In this document: positions 18,591-27,146 of the stretch, in pieces | How positions within the stretch are numbered: position 1 is the stretch's first letter | How the letters are laid out: every line of letters starts with the position of its first letter | Source of the DNA: Pseudomonadota bacterium | Lineage (GTDB): Bacteria > Tectomicrobia > Entotheonellia > Entotheonellales > Entotheonellaceae | Direction: 5' to 3' | Assembly: GCA_005777235.1 (NCBI GenBank) | Contig: SXND01000262.1 | Span: forward strand, 1-55,289 | DNA length: 55,289 nucleotides | Notes under the pieces: model-generated | Database searches by the model: none | What the model was told of the DNA's origin: nothing | The model's input: only the letters and a program-made list of their open reading frames with translations | Position numbers and translations under genes: made by a program

Positions 18591-19094
18591 CTAGGCACCC
18601 TGTCGACTCACACTGACGTACGCCATCTGCAGTTGTGGCAGTAAGTCCTGCATCATCTGTTCTTCTTCCTGTGACAGGTTCCCGCGGGTCTTATCACGGA
18701 GCACCATCAAGAGATCAATCATATGCTGGGCTTGGGGCAGATTCCGCAGGTATTGCTGTGACCCCGGGGCTGGCATCTGCCCCAGGAAGACCATAGCATT
18801 GGTGACCAACATATTCACTAGCATCATAAAATCAGCGGCTGGGAGGTCACGGAGTGCCCCTGCACCGGCCTCGGGCCGTGGAGGTGGAGCTGTCGCACGC
18901 GGCGATTCTGCTGCACGCGGCGGTTCTGCTGCACGCGGTGCCTCACGCCGGGGCGGCGGAGGCGGCTGGGCCGGCGGTGGAGTCTCGCGTGGGGCGTCGG
19001 GAGCGCGACGCGACCCTTCCTTGGTAAAGAGGCGTTTATCCGAGATGACAAAAGCCTGCTCGGCTTGTTCTTCCTCGTGCCGTTCCGACGCCAT
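18591..19094 (-). CDS. DUF1844 domain protein
   Basis: A 167-residue protein. The N-terminal half is charged and rich in Pro, Ala and Arg, with a repeated PRAAE/PRAAES unit encoded by an 18-base tandem repeat (18901-18936). The C-terminal half matches DUF1844: ADFMMLVNMLVTNAMVFLGQMP followed by a helical region with QHMIDLLMVLRDKTRGNLS. This domain occurs in many Deltaproteobacteria and related phyla and has no established function. ATG 19094 has AAGGA upstream. It lies between mnmA and mutL in a run of co-directional genes. Confidence 0.8.
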   Translation of the reverse strand: MASERHEEEQAEQAFVISDKRLFTKEGSRRAPDAPRETPPPAQPPPPPRREAPRAAEPPRAAESPRATAPPPRPEAGAGALRDLPAADFMMLVNMLVTNAMVFLGQMPAPGSQQYLRNLPQAQHMIDLLMVLRDKTRGNLSQEEEQMMQDLLPQLQMAYVSVSRQGA

Positions 19095-19115
19095 GAGTTC
19101 TATCCTTCTACGCAA

Positions 19116-20201
19116 CTACGCGGAGATACTCTGGGTAATCCAACCGCCACCGACCACGGTATCGCCGTGGTAGAAGACGGCAGCCTGTCCCGGTGTGACT
19201 GCGAATTGGGGAGTATGGAGAGTCACGCGGGCCCGCCCAGACGTCATGGGCTCGATGTCCGCGCTGACGGGCTGATGCCGATAACGAATCTGCACCGTCG
19301 TCGTCAGGCGTTGCGCTGGCGGTACACACATCCAGTTCACCCGCTCGACGTCAAAAGCCGTACAGCACGCGTCAGGGCGTGAGCCCACAACGATGGTATT
19401 GTTGGCGGAATCGAGGCGTGTCACATAGAGCGGTGCGCTCGCCGCCACGCCTAGCCCCCGCCGCTGTCCGACTGTATAAAAGGGTAAGCCTTGATGTGTC
19501 CCTACCGTCTCGCCGGCTGTCGTGACCAGGGGGCCTGGCTGCAGGGATGCTTCAGGTAAGCGTGGACGGAGGAAGGTGCGATAATCCCCGTCTGGGATAA
19601 AGCAAATCTCCTGGCTCTCAGGCTTGTCCGCTACCTTGAGGCCGAGTCGGACTGCGAGACGGCGGACATCATCCTTACAATACTCGCCAAGCGGTAACAG
19701 CGTCTGCCGGAGTTGCGCCTGCGACAGATCGAAGAGAAAATACGATTGATCTTTCTGCGTATCATGGCCGCGCCGGATGTAATAGCGCCCTGCCTGATCG
19801 TGCCCTACCGTCGCATAATGACCTGTGGCGACCCAGCGGGCCCCCAGTTGCTGCGCCCGCTGCATCAGGGCGGTGAATTTCAGATACCGATTACACTGCA
19901 CGCAGGGATTGGGCGTCGCACCCTGGCGATACGTCTCCACGAAGTAGTCGATGACGTGCGTGGCAAACTGCTCTTTAAAATTGACGACATAGAAGGGGAT
20001 GCCGATGGCCTCGGCTACACGCCGAGCATCAGACACATCATCAAGGGTGCAACAGGTTTTATGGCGACCTGCCTCGGCCTCTGGGCCGTCCCAGAGCTTC
20101 ATCGTCATGCCGATCACCTCATAACCCTGTTCATGCAGGAGGGCGGCGCTCACTGAGCTATCAACCCCACCGCTCATCGCTACGACTACGCGCTCCGCCA
20201 C
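19116..20201 (-). CDS. mnmA: tRNA-specific 2-thiouridylase MnmA
   Basis: A 361-residue enzyme that thiolates U34 of Lys, Glu and Gln tRNAs. The PP-loop AMSGGVDSSVSAALL binds ATP, the first catalytic Cys is in the NPCVQCNRYLKF loop, and the second is in SQEICFIPDGDYRTFL. The tRNA-binding GHDTQKDQSYFLF is present, and the C-terminal beta-barrel has GQAAVFYHGDTVVGGGWI. Length and order match the family. It lies 31 bases downstream of rsmD and 21 bases upstream of the DUF1844 gene on the minus strand. Confidence 0.96.
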   Translation of the reverse strand: MAERVVVAMSGGVDSSVSAALLHEQGYEVIGMTMKLWDGPEAEAGRHKTCCTLDDVSDARRVAEAIGIPFYVVNFKEQFATHVIDYFVETYRQGATPNPCVQCNRYLKFTALMQRAQQLGARWVATGHYATVGHDQAGRYYIRRGHDTQKDQSYFLFDLSQAQLRQTLLPLGEYCKDDVRRLAVRLGLKVADKPESQEICFIPDGDYRTFLRPRLPEASLQPGPLVTTAGETVGTHQGLPFYTVGQRRGLGVAASAPLYVTRLDSANNTIVVGSRPDACCTAFDVERVNWMCVPPAQRLTTTVQIRYRHQPVSADIEPMTSGRARVTLHTPQFAVTPGQAAVFYHGDTVVGGGWITQSISA

Positions 20202-20232
20202 GTGTGCTTCCCTTCCCTAGGCCTCTCGGTGT

Positions 20233-20811
20233 TTACGGCTCTTCAGCCTCTGCCTGGGGAGGAGGCGAGGCCATATAGAGGGACAATTGCGTATTCCCGT
20301 AGCGACGGCTTTTCCAAAGAGGCAGGTCAAGGATCGCCGGCGGTATCGCCCGACGCGCGAGATGTTGCCAAATGAGCATACCATCCGCCACTAAGGGACA
20401 GCGTGTCACCAACGCGGCAAAGGTGGCTTCTGCCAGATCGGATGCATACGGCGGATCGAGAAACAGCATCTGGGCTTGTAAAGACGCTGGCAGGTACCGT
20501 AAGGCCTGGGGTAAGGTCGCCGGAATGATGGTGGCCCGCTGGCTCATGTCACAACGCGCAATGTTCCCCTCTAAGATCGTGAGTGCGCGACGGTCATGCT
20601 CTACAAAATAGACGTGCCTTGCCCCATGACTCAGGGCCTCAAGCCCCACACTGCCGGTCCCAGCAAAGAGGTCTATAAAAATACCATCCTGGAGCACGTC
20701 ACGCAACATATTCGCTAGCGCTTGGCGAACCCAGCCGCTGGTGGGGCGCACATCACGCCCCGCCACGCTGCGCAGCGGACGCCGGTTGGCGTTACCACCC
20801 CCGATACGCAT
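20233..20811 (-). CDS. rsmD: 16S rRNA (guanine-966-N2)-methyltransferase RsmD
   Basis: A 192-residue Rossmann-fold methyltransferase. It shows the N-terminal RPTSGWVRQALANML, the SAM-binding motif IDLFAGTGSVGLEALSHGA and the catalytic motif LFLDPPYA. It methylates G966 in helix 31 of 16S rRNA in the 30S subunit. Its position, 24 bases downstream of hemB and upstream of mnmA, places it in a haem and RNA-modification operon. The C-terminal tail is slightly Pro/Glu-rich. Confidence 0.93.
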   Translation of the reverse strand: MRIGGGNANRRPLRSVAGRDVRPTSGWVRQALANMLRDVLQDGIFIDLFAGTGSVGLEALSHGARHVYFVEHDRRALTILEGNIARCDMSQRATIIPATLPQALRYLPASLQAQMLFLDPPYASDLAEATFAALVTRCPLVADGMLIWQHLARRAIPPAILDLPLWKSRRYGNTQLSLYMASPPPQAEAEEP

Positions 20812-20835
20812 CGCTTACCGCCATGCAGGTGCGAC

Positions 20836-21819
20836 TCACATCCCACCGCCTGCCAACACCCGCACGGCGTCTTTGGCGAAATAGGTAATAATGATGTCGG
20901 CGCCCGCCCGCTTGATGCTGGTGAGCACCTCCATCATGGCCCGCTCTTCGTCTAACCACCCCAGACGCGCCGCGGCTTTGATCATGGCGTATTCGCCACT
21001 GACATTATAGGCAGCCAGCGGCAGGTCTGTCATGGCACGCACGCGTGCAATAACGTCGAGATACGGTAGGGCCGGCTTCACCATGACGATATCGGCCCCC
21101 TCGTCGATGTCCATCTGGACTTCCCGCAGGGCCTCACGCACATTGGCGGGATCCATCTGATAGGAACGACGGTCACCAAATTGCGGTGTTGACTGGACCG
21201 CTTCGCGGAACGGGCCATAGAAGCTCGAGGCATACTTAGACGCATACGCCATGATCGGAATGTTGTGATACCCTTTGTCGTCGAGGAAGCCGCGGATGGC
21301 CCCAACACGACCGTCCATCATATCGGAGGGTGCCACCATATCTACCCCGGCTTCCACATGGGACAGCGCTGTGCGTTGGAGCAATTCCAGGGTGAGATCA
21401 TTGACAATATGCTGCCCGTCCACCACGCCACAATGGCCGTGGTCGGTATACTCGCACAAACACACATCCGTGATGACGACCAAGGTCGGCAGGGCCTGTT
21501 TCAGCGCCCGAATGGCCTGTTGCACCGCACCTGTCGGGCTATAGGCTTCCTGCCCCATCGCGTCCTTGACCTCTGGCAAACCGAACAGCAACACGGCCGG
21601 GATGCCGAGATCGACCACACTTCTGGCTTCCTCGACGGTTTGATCGACCGACAGGTGATACTGCCCTGGCATCGAGGCAATCTCTTGACGCACCCCATGC
21701 CCCGGCACGACAAATAATGGCAAAATAAACTGGCTCGGTGCCAGGCGTGTTTCCTGGACGAGACCACGCAACGCGGTACTCTCCCGGAGACGGCGGGCAC
21801 GGTAGTGTGGAAAAGGCAT
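20836..21819 (-). CDS. hemB: Porphobilinogen synthase (ALA dehydratase)
   Basis: A 327-residue enzyme that condenses two 5-aminolevulinate molecules to porphobilinogen. The zinc-type active-site cysteines are in [14 protein letters not shown] (three Cys). The two Schiff-base lysines are in [14 protein letters not shown] and [10 protein letters not shown], and the allosteric-region SYQMDPAN follows. ATG 21819 is preceded by AAGGAGA, which excludes the 25-residue extension of the longer frame. It is fourth in hemX-hemA-hemC-hemB, 34 bases after hemC. Confidence 0.97.
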   Translation of the reverse strand: MPFPHYRARRLRESTALRGLVQETRLAPSQFILPLFVVPGHGVRQEIASMPGQYHLSVDQTVEEARSVVDLGIPAVLLFGLPEVKDAMGQEAYSPTGAVQQAIRALKQALPTLVVITDVCLCEYTDHGHCGVVDGQHIVNDLTLELLQRTALSHVEAGVDMVAPSDMMDGRVGAIRGFLDDKGYHNIPIMAYASKYASSFYGPFREAVQSTPQFGDRRSYQMDPANVREALREVQMDIDEGADIVMVKPALPYLDVIARVRAMTDLPLAAYNVSGEYAMIKAAARLGWLDEERAMMEVLTSIKRAGADIIITYFAKDAVRVLAGGGM

Positions 21820-21853
21820 AAAGAGTCTCCTTGCTGTATCCCACGGCACGGCG

Positions 21854-22786
21854 TTAGGGCTCGGGAAAACCTGCCAGGATAGCCCCTGCGCCATGCGTGC
21901 GCATCTGGACGGCCAAACGCTCGCCGAGCTGGGCGGCCATGTGCACGGGCCCCTCGACTTCCTGACGCAGGCTCTGTCTGCCGTCCGGCGTGCTCACAAA
22001 GCCCTGCAAGTGTAAGACACTATCCTGACAGCGGGCCAACGCCGCAATGGGCACGGTACACCCACCCCCGAGGTGATGGAGAAAGGCCCGCTCTGCCGTC
22101 ACCGCACTAGCCGTCGGGGCATCATGCAAGGGACGTAAGAGTGCGTCCAGCCAATCGCCGGCGCGGGTTTCAAGCCCCAGCGCTCCCTGGCCTGCGGCTG
22201 GCAGCATCACCTCAATTGGCAGGTATTCGGTAATCTCTGCTTGAAGGCCTAGTCGCACCATGCCAGCAGCCGCGACGACAATGCCGTCGACTTCGCCCTG
22301 GCGCATTTTGCGCAGCCGGGTGTCCACATTGCCACGGATGTCCTGCACGTGGAGACTGCGCTGGAAGGCGAGTAACTGGGAACGACGGCGCAAACTGCTG
22401 GTGCCGATACGCCAGGCGCCAGGCGCCTCCCGCAGAGAAAGACCCTCGCGCCCAACGAACGCATCGCGCACGTCATCGCGTGGGGGCACCGCCGCCAGGT
22501 GCAATTCGGCTGGCAAGGTCGTCGGCACGTCCTTCATGCTGTGGACGGCCAGATCAATTTCCTGACGCAACAGCGCCTCCTCGATCTCTTTCACGAAGAG
22601 TCCCTTGCCGCCAATTTGCGGCAGCGGATCCTGACGATTCTGATCACCAGTGGTGCGAATGACTATGAGCTCAGTCGTCAAGTCAGCGTGATGCGTCCGC
22701 AAGGCATCCGCTACCCAATGGGCTTGCCAGCGGGCCAGCGGACTCCCACGCGTGCCGAGGCGGACGTGCCGAGGCGAATGTGTCAT
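21854..22786 (-). CDS. hemC: Hydroxymethylbilane synthase
   Basis: A 310-residue porphobilinogen deaminase that polymerises four porphobilinogens. It has the N-terminal [13 protein letters not shown], the catalytic DVPTTLP loop and RRRSQLL. The cofactor-attaching Cys is in [13 protein letters not shown], where the dipyrromethane cofactor is bound. The start ATG overlaps the hemA stop by four bases, so the two are translationally coupled. Length is normal for the family. Confidence 0.97.
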   Translation of the reverse strand: MTHSPRHVRLGTRGSPLARWQAHWVADALRTHHADLTTELIVIRTTGDQNRQDPLPQIGGKGLFVKEIEEALLRQEIDLAVHSMKDVPTTLPAELHLAAVPPRDDVRDAFVGREGLSLREAPGAWRIGTSSLRRRSQLLAFQRSLHVQDIRGNVDTRLRKMRQGEVDGIVVAAAGMVRLGLQAEITEYLPIEVMLPAAGQGALGLETRAGDWLDALLRPLHDAPTASAVTAERAFLHHLGGGCTVPIAALARCQDSVLHLQGFVSTPDGRQSLRQEVEGPVHMAAQLGERLAVQMRTHGAGAILAGFPEP

Positions 22787-24051
22787 GGTCGGGTATCCAA
22801 ATCAAAAAGGTGACGTACCACGTGGACGGCATCCCGCACCTGCCCTTCCCTGGAAGAGCGTTTGAGATAGACGGTGGGGGCGTGCAAGAGTGTATTCACA
22901 ATCCCCGAGGTGAGGGCTTCCAGGGCCTGACGCTGGCGTGCATCAAGCGGGCCCAGTTTCTGCAGCGCTTTCTCCACAGCCTGCACCCGTATGGCCTCGC
23001 CCCGTTGGCGTAGCGCCACAATGGTGGGCACCGCATCACGCACCGCGAGCCATTGCGCGAAATGTTGCACCTCACGCCCGACCAGCTCTTCCGCCACCAG
23101 CGCCTCGCGTTGACGCTCATGACGATTTTCCTGCACGACATGCTGCAAATCATCCATATCATACAAGAAGACATTCTCCAGGCTATTCACGGCTGGCTCA
23201 ATGTCACGCGGCACAGCAATATCAATAAAAAACATCGGGCGACCACGGCGGGCGCGCATGGCTTCACGCACCATGGTCGGATCAATAATTGGGGCGGGGG
23301 CACTGGTCGAGCTAATGACAATATCCGCATACGTCAAATGCTCTGGAAAAGCGTCCCAGGCAATCGCCTTGGCGTGCAACGTCTGGGCCAGACGCTCCGC
23401 GCGTTCCATGGTGCGATTGGCAATAAAGACCCGCGGCACCCCCTGGCGCACGAGATGACGCACTGCGAGTTCCGCCGTCTCCCCGGCTCCCAAGACCATG
23501 ACCGTGCGTTCCTGCAAACTTTCGAAAATCTTTTTGGCCAGCTCTATCGCAGCATAGCTCACCGAGACCGCATGGTCACTGATACCCGTTTCACTCCGCA
23601 CCGCTTTCGCCACGCCAAAGGCCCGTTCAAAGAGTTGGGCAAACAGACTGCCCGTACGTCTGGCTGCCTGGGCAGCCAGATAGGCGGCTTTAACTTGCCC
23701 CAGAATTTGCGGTTCCCCCACGACGAGCGAGTCCAAACTCGCGGCGACGCGAAACAGATGGCGCACCGCTTCTAGGTCATGGAATTGATAGAGATGGGGT
23801 ACAAACTGGGCGGGCGTCAGCGCATGCGACATGGCCAGGAATGCCGTACAGTGCTCGAAACTGGCCTGCACATCCACGGTGTGCAGATAGATTTCCACGC
23901 GGTTACACGTCGAGAGGATCGCGCACTCCTGCACCTCTGGTGGCCGAAAAGACCCCAAGGCTTCCGCGAGGCTGGCCTCAGAAAACGCGAGGCGCTCGCG
24001 CACCGCCACAGGCGCCGTAGTATGATTCAACCCTATGGCAAGAATCGCCAT
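22783..24051 (-). CDS. hemA: Glutamyl-tRNA reductase
   Basis: A 422-residue enzyme that reduces glutamyl-tRNA(Glu) to glutamate-1-semialdehyde, the entry to the C5 haem pathway. It has the N-terminal GLNHTTAPVAVRERLAF, the catalytic Cys in LSTCNRVEIY and the NADPH-binding GAGETAELAVRHL. Conserved RTMERAERLA and FIDIAVPRDIEPAVNSLENVF (interrupted here for length) are also seen, followed by a C-terminal dimerisation helix. Its presence shows haem is made from tRNA-bound glutamate, not by ALA synthase. It lies 31 bases downstream of hemX. Confidence 0.97.
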   Translation of the reverse strand: MAILAIGLNHTTAPVAVRERLAFSEASLAEALGSFRPPEVQECAILSTCNRVEIYLHTVDVQASFEHCTAFLAMSHALTPAQFVPHLYQFHDLEAVRHLFRVAASLDSLVVGEPQILGQVKAAYLAAQAARRTGSLFAQLFERAFGVAKAVRSETGISDHAVSVSYAAIELAKKIFESLQERTVMVLGAGETAELAVRHLVRQGVPRVFIANRTMERAERLAQTLHAKAIAWDAFPEHLTYADIVISSTSAPAPIIDPTMVREAMRARRGRPMFFIDIAVPRDIEPAVNSLENVFLYDMDDLQHVVQENRHERQREALVAEELVGREVQHFAQWLAVRDAVPTIVALRQRGEAIRVQAVEKALQKLGPLDARQRQALEALTSGIVNTLLHAPTVYLKRSSREGQVRDAVHVVRHLFDLDTRP

Positions 24052-24082
24052 GTTTCCTGGACTCCATTACCCCGCAGGGCGC

Positions 24083-24874
24083 TCATAGAGTATGTACCAC
24101 ATAGGAGGCAAGCACCACAATGAACCCCCCTATGGCAGCGCGGGCGGCCTTGGTGCCTTGCCAGCCTAAGGCGCGTCGCCCTCCGAGTAGCAAGGCGTAG
24201 ATTAACCACGCTAGGAGGAGCGGTAAGGAGGTCAGCTGCCACTGGAGATACGACCCGTGCGTGTACTTGGCCCATATCGAGCCGGTGACAATTCCCTGCG
24301 TTAAGAACGGAAAACCGAACAGCAGGGCCTTGGCGCTGAGTTCATCAAGCAGCGTCAGCGACGGGAGATAGCGATACAAGGCTCCAGACCGTTTGGACTT
24401 TAATTGCTGTTCTTGGATCAAGTACATGACCCCAGCACAAAACATCAGCACGAATGCCGCATACCCCAGTAACGCCAGGCTAATATGCAGCGCCAACCAG
24501 AGAGGTTGCACGGCCAGAGCTCCCTGCCCTGTTGCCGCAACGGGCACCCCCGCCGACGCGGTCGCGAGACAGGCCAAGGGGATGACAAAGGCACCCAACG
24601 CTTCAATACGATAACGCCATATCGCCACAGCATACACGGCAACGATGGCCCACGACAGCACACTCAGCGATGTCGTCAGATCGCCCGCGAACCACGCCTG
24701 CTGTGTGGCCAGTGAAGAACCCAGCGCCAGGGTTTGTACCCCGAACCCTCCCCAGAGCAGCCCACGGGCCAGCCGCACCATCCAACGTTGCTGGAGCCCC
24801 ATAGAGAGCCAAAAGAGCAGAGAAGCCAGGAGATAGGCCAAGAGTATGCCGTGGAAAGCCACATTGTACATCAT
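24083..24874 (-). CDS. hemX: HemX/CcsA-like cytochrome c assembly membrane protein
   Basis: A 263-residue integral membrane protein with about eight hydrophobic helices (for example ILLAYLLASLLFWLSMGL and ISLALLGYAAFVLMFCAGVM). It carries the CcsA/HemX-family motif region GSIWAKYTHGSYLQW and a His in the last helix (ASYVVHTL). In Bacillus and others HemX is encoded just upstream of or after hemA and tunes glutamyl-tRNA reductase levels; CcsA homologues export haem for cytochrome c maturation. The hemA neighbourhood favours the HemX role. It is the first gene of the haem operon, reading away from the proteasome operon. Confidence 0.82.
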   Translation of the reverse strand: MMYNVAFHGILLAYLLASLLFWLSMGLQQRWMVRLARGLLWGGFGVQTLALGSSLATQQAWFAGDLTTSLSVLSWAIVAVYAVAIWRYRIEALGAFVIPLACLATASAGVPVAATGQGALAVQPLWLALHISLALLGYAAFVLMFCAGVMYLIQEQQLKSKRSGALYRYLPSLTLLDELSAKALLFGFPFLTQGIVTGSIWAKYTHGSYLQWQLTSLPLLLAWLIYALLLGGRRALGWQGTKAARAAIGGFIVVLASYVVHTL

Positions 24875-24977
24875 GGGCGACCAGCGATGGGGCGGGGTTG
24901 CATGATGCGTCTCCAGGTGTGCTCAGATGATGTGGCGCTGTGTGGCTGGTTGTCCCCGGTGGCCCATCACCCCGTGA

Positions 24978-25005
24978 ATGTTACAATCAATTGCATACTT
25001 GTCAG
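24978..25005 (-). promoter_or_regulatory. Candidate sigma70 promoter for haem operon
   Basis: Read on the minus strand, CTGACA (25000-25005) and TAACAT (24978-24983) are separated by 16 bases. A second TTGACA lies just upstream (25010-25015) but lacks a matching -10 at standard spacing. Position, about 100 bases before hemX, is suitable. Confidence 0.35.
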
Positions 25006-25029
25006 CCTTTGTCAAGAGGATGGCGTGGT

Positions 25030-25068
25030 GTCCGGGGCACAGAAGTCGGGTGGTATCACCCCCCGGAC
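25030..25068. repeat. Nested palindrome in divergent region
   Basis: An 8-base perfect outer stem (GTCCGGGG with CCCCGGAC) encloses an inner stem GGGTG-GTAT-CACCC. It lies midway between the two candidate promoters and could be an operator, a cruciform or a weak bidirectional terminator. It is not followed by a T-run on either strand. Confidence 0.5.
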
Positions 25069-25153
25069 CTCAGGTATACTACTACAGAACGAGGCAGAGA
25101 CGTGTACGGGCAAAACCCTAAGAAATTCAGCATATTAGGGAATTTATTGCTAC

Positions 25154-25182
25154 TTGACACCCCCTGCCAAGTGTGCTACGGT
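25154..25182 (+). promoter_or_regulatory. Candidate sigma70 promoter for proteasome operon
   Basis: A perfect TTGACA (25154-25159) and TACGGT (25177-25182) are separated by exactly 17 bases. It lies about 65 bases before the arc start codon, with AAGGAGAAGG (25227-25236) as ribosome site. The -10 matches consensus only in part. Confidence 0.55.
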
Positions 25183-25246
25183 TGGCAGTGCAAGCATCAC
25201 AAGACATGGAGTTTGCTCACCACTTTAAGGAGAAGGTTTCTTGACT

Positions 25247-27070
25247 ATGGAGAACTTCCCGCAGGAAGAGAGGAAGGGGTTTGTCCGCGATACGATGCGC
25301 AAACTCTCCATCCATATGCCACGCTCCGAATCCTCAGTCCAGAGCAAGCTCGCTCAGTACGAGATCGAGATTAAGGATGTGCAAGAGCGTGTTCGCCTTG
25401 TGGAGCATAGTGCCGAGAGTGTCGTACGCCACTTAGAAAAGACGGTCAGTCACTACGAGGCGCTCAAACGCAAATATCAGCAGTCGCTTGAGCAGTTGAC
25501 CCACGGCAAGAAACAGAATGAAAAATTAGTCGGTGCCTTGCAAGAAGCCAAAGAACAGATCAGTGCCCTGAAAAAAGAAGTCGAAAAGTTGTGCTTGCCC
25601 CCCAATAGCTATGGGGTCTTTCGTCACCGGAATGCTGACGGCACGCTCGACATTGATCTCGACGGGCGGCATCTCAAAGTGAATATGCATCCTCGTTTGG
25701 AACATGTCGCCTTGGCGGAAGGTCAGCTGCTCGTCCTCAATGAGTCGCTCAATGTGATTGACCTGAGTTTGTACGAAACGCGCGGTGAGGTGGTACGCTT
25801 AAAGGATCGCCTGGATGACCGGCGCGTCTTGGTGGTCGGTCGTGCCGATGAAGAGCGCGTCGTCTCACTGGCAGACCAAGCCCGTCTCCTGGACTTAACC
25901 GTCGGGGATAATCTGCTCCTCGAAACGCATTCCAACTACATCTTAGAAAAACTGCCCAAGTCCAAGGTCGAAGAAGTGATGCTCGAAGAGGTGCCGAATA
26001 TAACATACGAAGACATTGGGGGCCTCGATACCCAGATTCAAGATCTGCGCGATGGGATTGAATTGCCGTATCTCTACCCTGAAGAATTTCGTGAACATCG
26101 TCTGCGGCCTCCCAAAGGTGTACTGCTGTACGGCCCTCCAGGATGTGGGAAAACGTTGATTGCGAAAGCCGTCGCCAATAGCTTGGCGCGCAAGCTCGCC
26201 GAGCGCAAAGGGGTGGAAGCCCACAGCTATTTTCTCAATATCAAAGGGCCTGAGCTACTCAATAAATACGTCGGAGAGACCGAGTCGAAGATCCGCGAAG
26301 TGTTCAAAAAAGCCCGTGAGAAGGCCAACGAGACCACGCCAGTCATTGTCTTTTTTGACGAGATGGATTCGCTGTTTCGGGTCCGAGGCTCTGGGATCTC
26401 CTCAGACGTTGAAATCACGGTGGTCGCACAACTGCTCTCCGAACTCGACGGCTTAGAATCGCTGGAAAATGTCATCGTGATTGGTGCCAGCAACCGTCAA
26501 GATCTCATTGATCCTGCGGTCTTGCGTCCCGGGCGTCTTGATCTGAAAATTAAAGTTGAACGTCCGGATAAGCAGGCAGCCAAGGAAATTTTTGCCAAGT
26601 ACCTGCTCGAGGATCTCCCACTGCATGACGACGACTTGCGCCGCCACGGGTATGACCGTCACGCCACGGTCTTGGCGCTCATTGAGCAGACCTGTGAACA
26701 GATGTATAGCACGCAAGACGAGAATAAATTTCTCGAAGTGACGTACGCCAAAGGGGATCGGGAGACGTTTTATTTTAAGGATTTCTCCAGTGGGGCTATG
26801 ATTGAGAACATTGTGGCACGGGCCAAGAAATTGGCCTTAAAGCGTTACCTCGCTCTGCACGAAAAAGGCATCACACTCGCTGATCTCTTGAACGCGGTCC
26901 ATGATGAGTTCAAAGAGAATGAAGATCTGCCCAATACGACGAATCCTGACGACTGGGCGCGTATTTCCGGGACCAAAGGGGAAAAAATTCTCAACATCCG
27001 TACGCTCGTGGCCTCTAAAGCTCCGAAGATGCGACCTATTGAGGATATCACCCCCGGTCAATATCTGTAA
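25247..27070 (+). CDS. arc: Proteasomal AAA+ ATPase Arc/Mpa
   Basis: A 607-residue ring ATPase that recruits pupylated proteins, unfolds them and feeds them to the 20S proteasome. An N-terminal coiled coil (about residues 30-105) is the Pup-binding part. Tandem OB folds follow (about 105-240), then the AAA module with Walker A GPPGCGKT (about 296-303), Walker B VIVFFDEMD and the second region of homology ASNRQDLIDPAVLRPGR. The protein ends in GQYL, the C-terminal tail by which Mpa/ARC docks on the proteasome alpha ring. ATG 25247 lies 10 bases after AAGGAGAAGG; a TTG at 25241 is in frame. It is the first gene of the operon. Confidence 0.97.
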   Translation: MENFPQEERKGFVRDTMRKLSIHMPRSESSVQSKLAQYEIEIKDVQERVRLVEHSAESVVRHLEKTVSHYEALKRKYQQSLEQLTHGKKQNEKLVGALQEAKEQISALKKEVEKLCLPPNSYGVFRHRNADGTLDIDLDGRHLKVNMHPRLEHVALAEGQLLVLNESLNVIDLSLYETRGEVVRLKDRLDDRRVLVVGRADEERVVSLADQARLLDLTVGDNLLLETHSNYILEKLPKSKVEEVMLEEVPNITYEDIGGLDTQIQDLRDGIELPYLYPEEFREHRLRPPKGVLLYGPPGCGKTLIAKAVANSLARKLAERKGVEAHSYFLNIKGPELLNKYVGETESKIREVFKKAREKANETTPVIVFFDEMDSLFRVRGSGISSDVEITVVAQLLSELDGLESLENVIVIGASNRQDLIDPAVLRPGRLDLKIKVERPDKQAAKEIFAKYLLEDLPLHDDDLRRHGYDRHATVLALIEQTCEQMYSTQDENKFLEVTYAKGDRETFYFKDFSSGAMIENIVARAKKLALKRYLALHEKGITLADLLNAVHDEFKENEDLPNTTNPDDWARISGTKGEKILNIRTLVASKAPKMRPIEDITPGQYL

Positions 27071-27084
27071 GCACTGCGGCATGC

Positions 27085-27125
27085 AGGCGCCTGCGTCGCC
27101 TCCACAGGAGGCGACGCAGGCGCCT
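27085..27125 (+). promoter_or_regulatory. Perfect 19-bp hairpin between arc and dop
   Basis: Arms at 27085-27103 and 27107-27125 are perfectly complementary over 19 bases with a 3-base ACA loop, starting 14 bases after the arc stop and ending 12 bases before the dop ribosome site (GGAGG, 27138-27142). The following bases (CACTTTGTGT) are only partly T-rich, so it may be a partial terminator, an mRNA stability or processing element, or a protein-binding palindrome. No other copy was noticed in the window. Confidence 0.7.
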
Positions 27126-27146
27126 CACTTTGTGTCTGGAGGTGTC

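Larger units (their letters stand above)
24875..25246. promoter_or_regulatory. Divergent control region between haem and proteasome operons
   Basis: A gene-free stretch of 372 bases between hemX (minus) and arc (plus). It holds a candidate promoter for each direction and a nested palindrome, listed separately, plus a TATACT box at 25075-25080 without a matching -35. The region is locally AT-rich relative to its neighbours. No open reading frame here looks real. Confidence 0.6.

Noticed and set aside
26901-27146. Upstream extension of dop overlapping arc and the hairpin
   Set aside because: Antiparallel palindrome codons and no ribosome site; the conserved N terminus starts at 27147 with GGAGG upstream.
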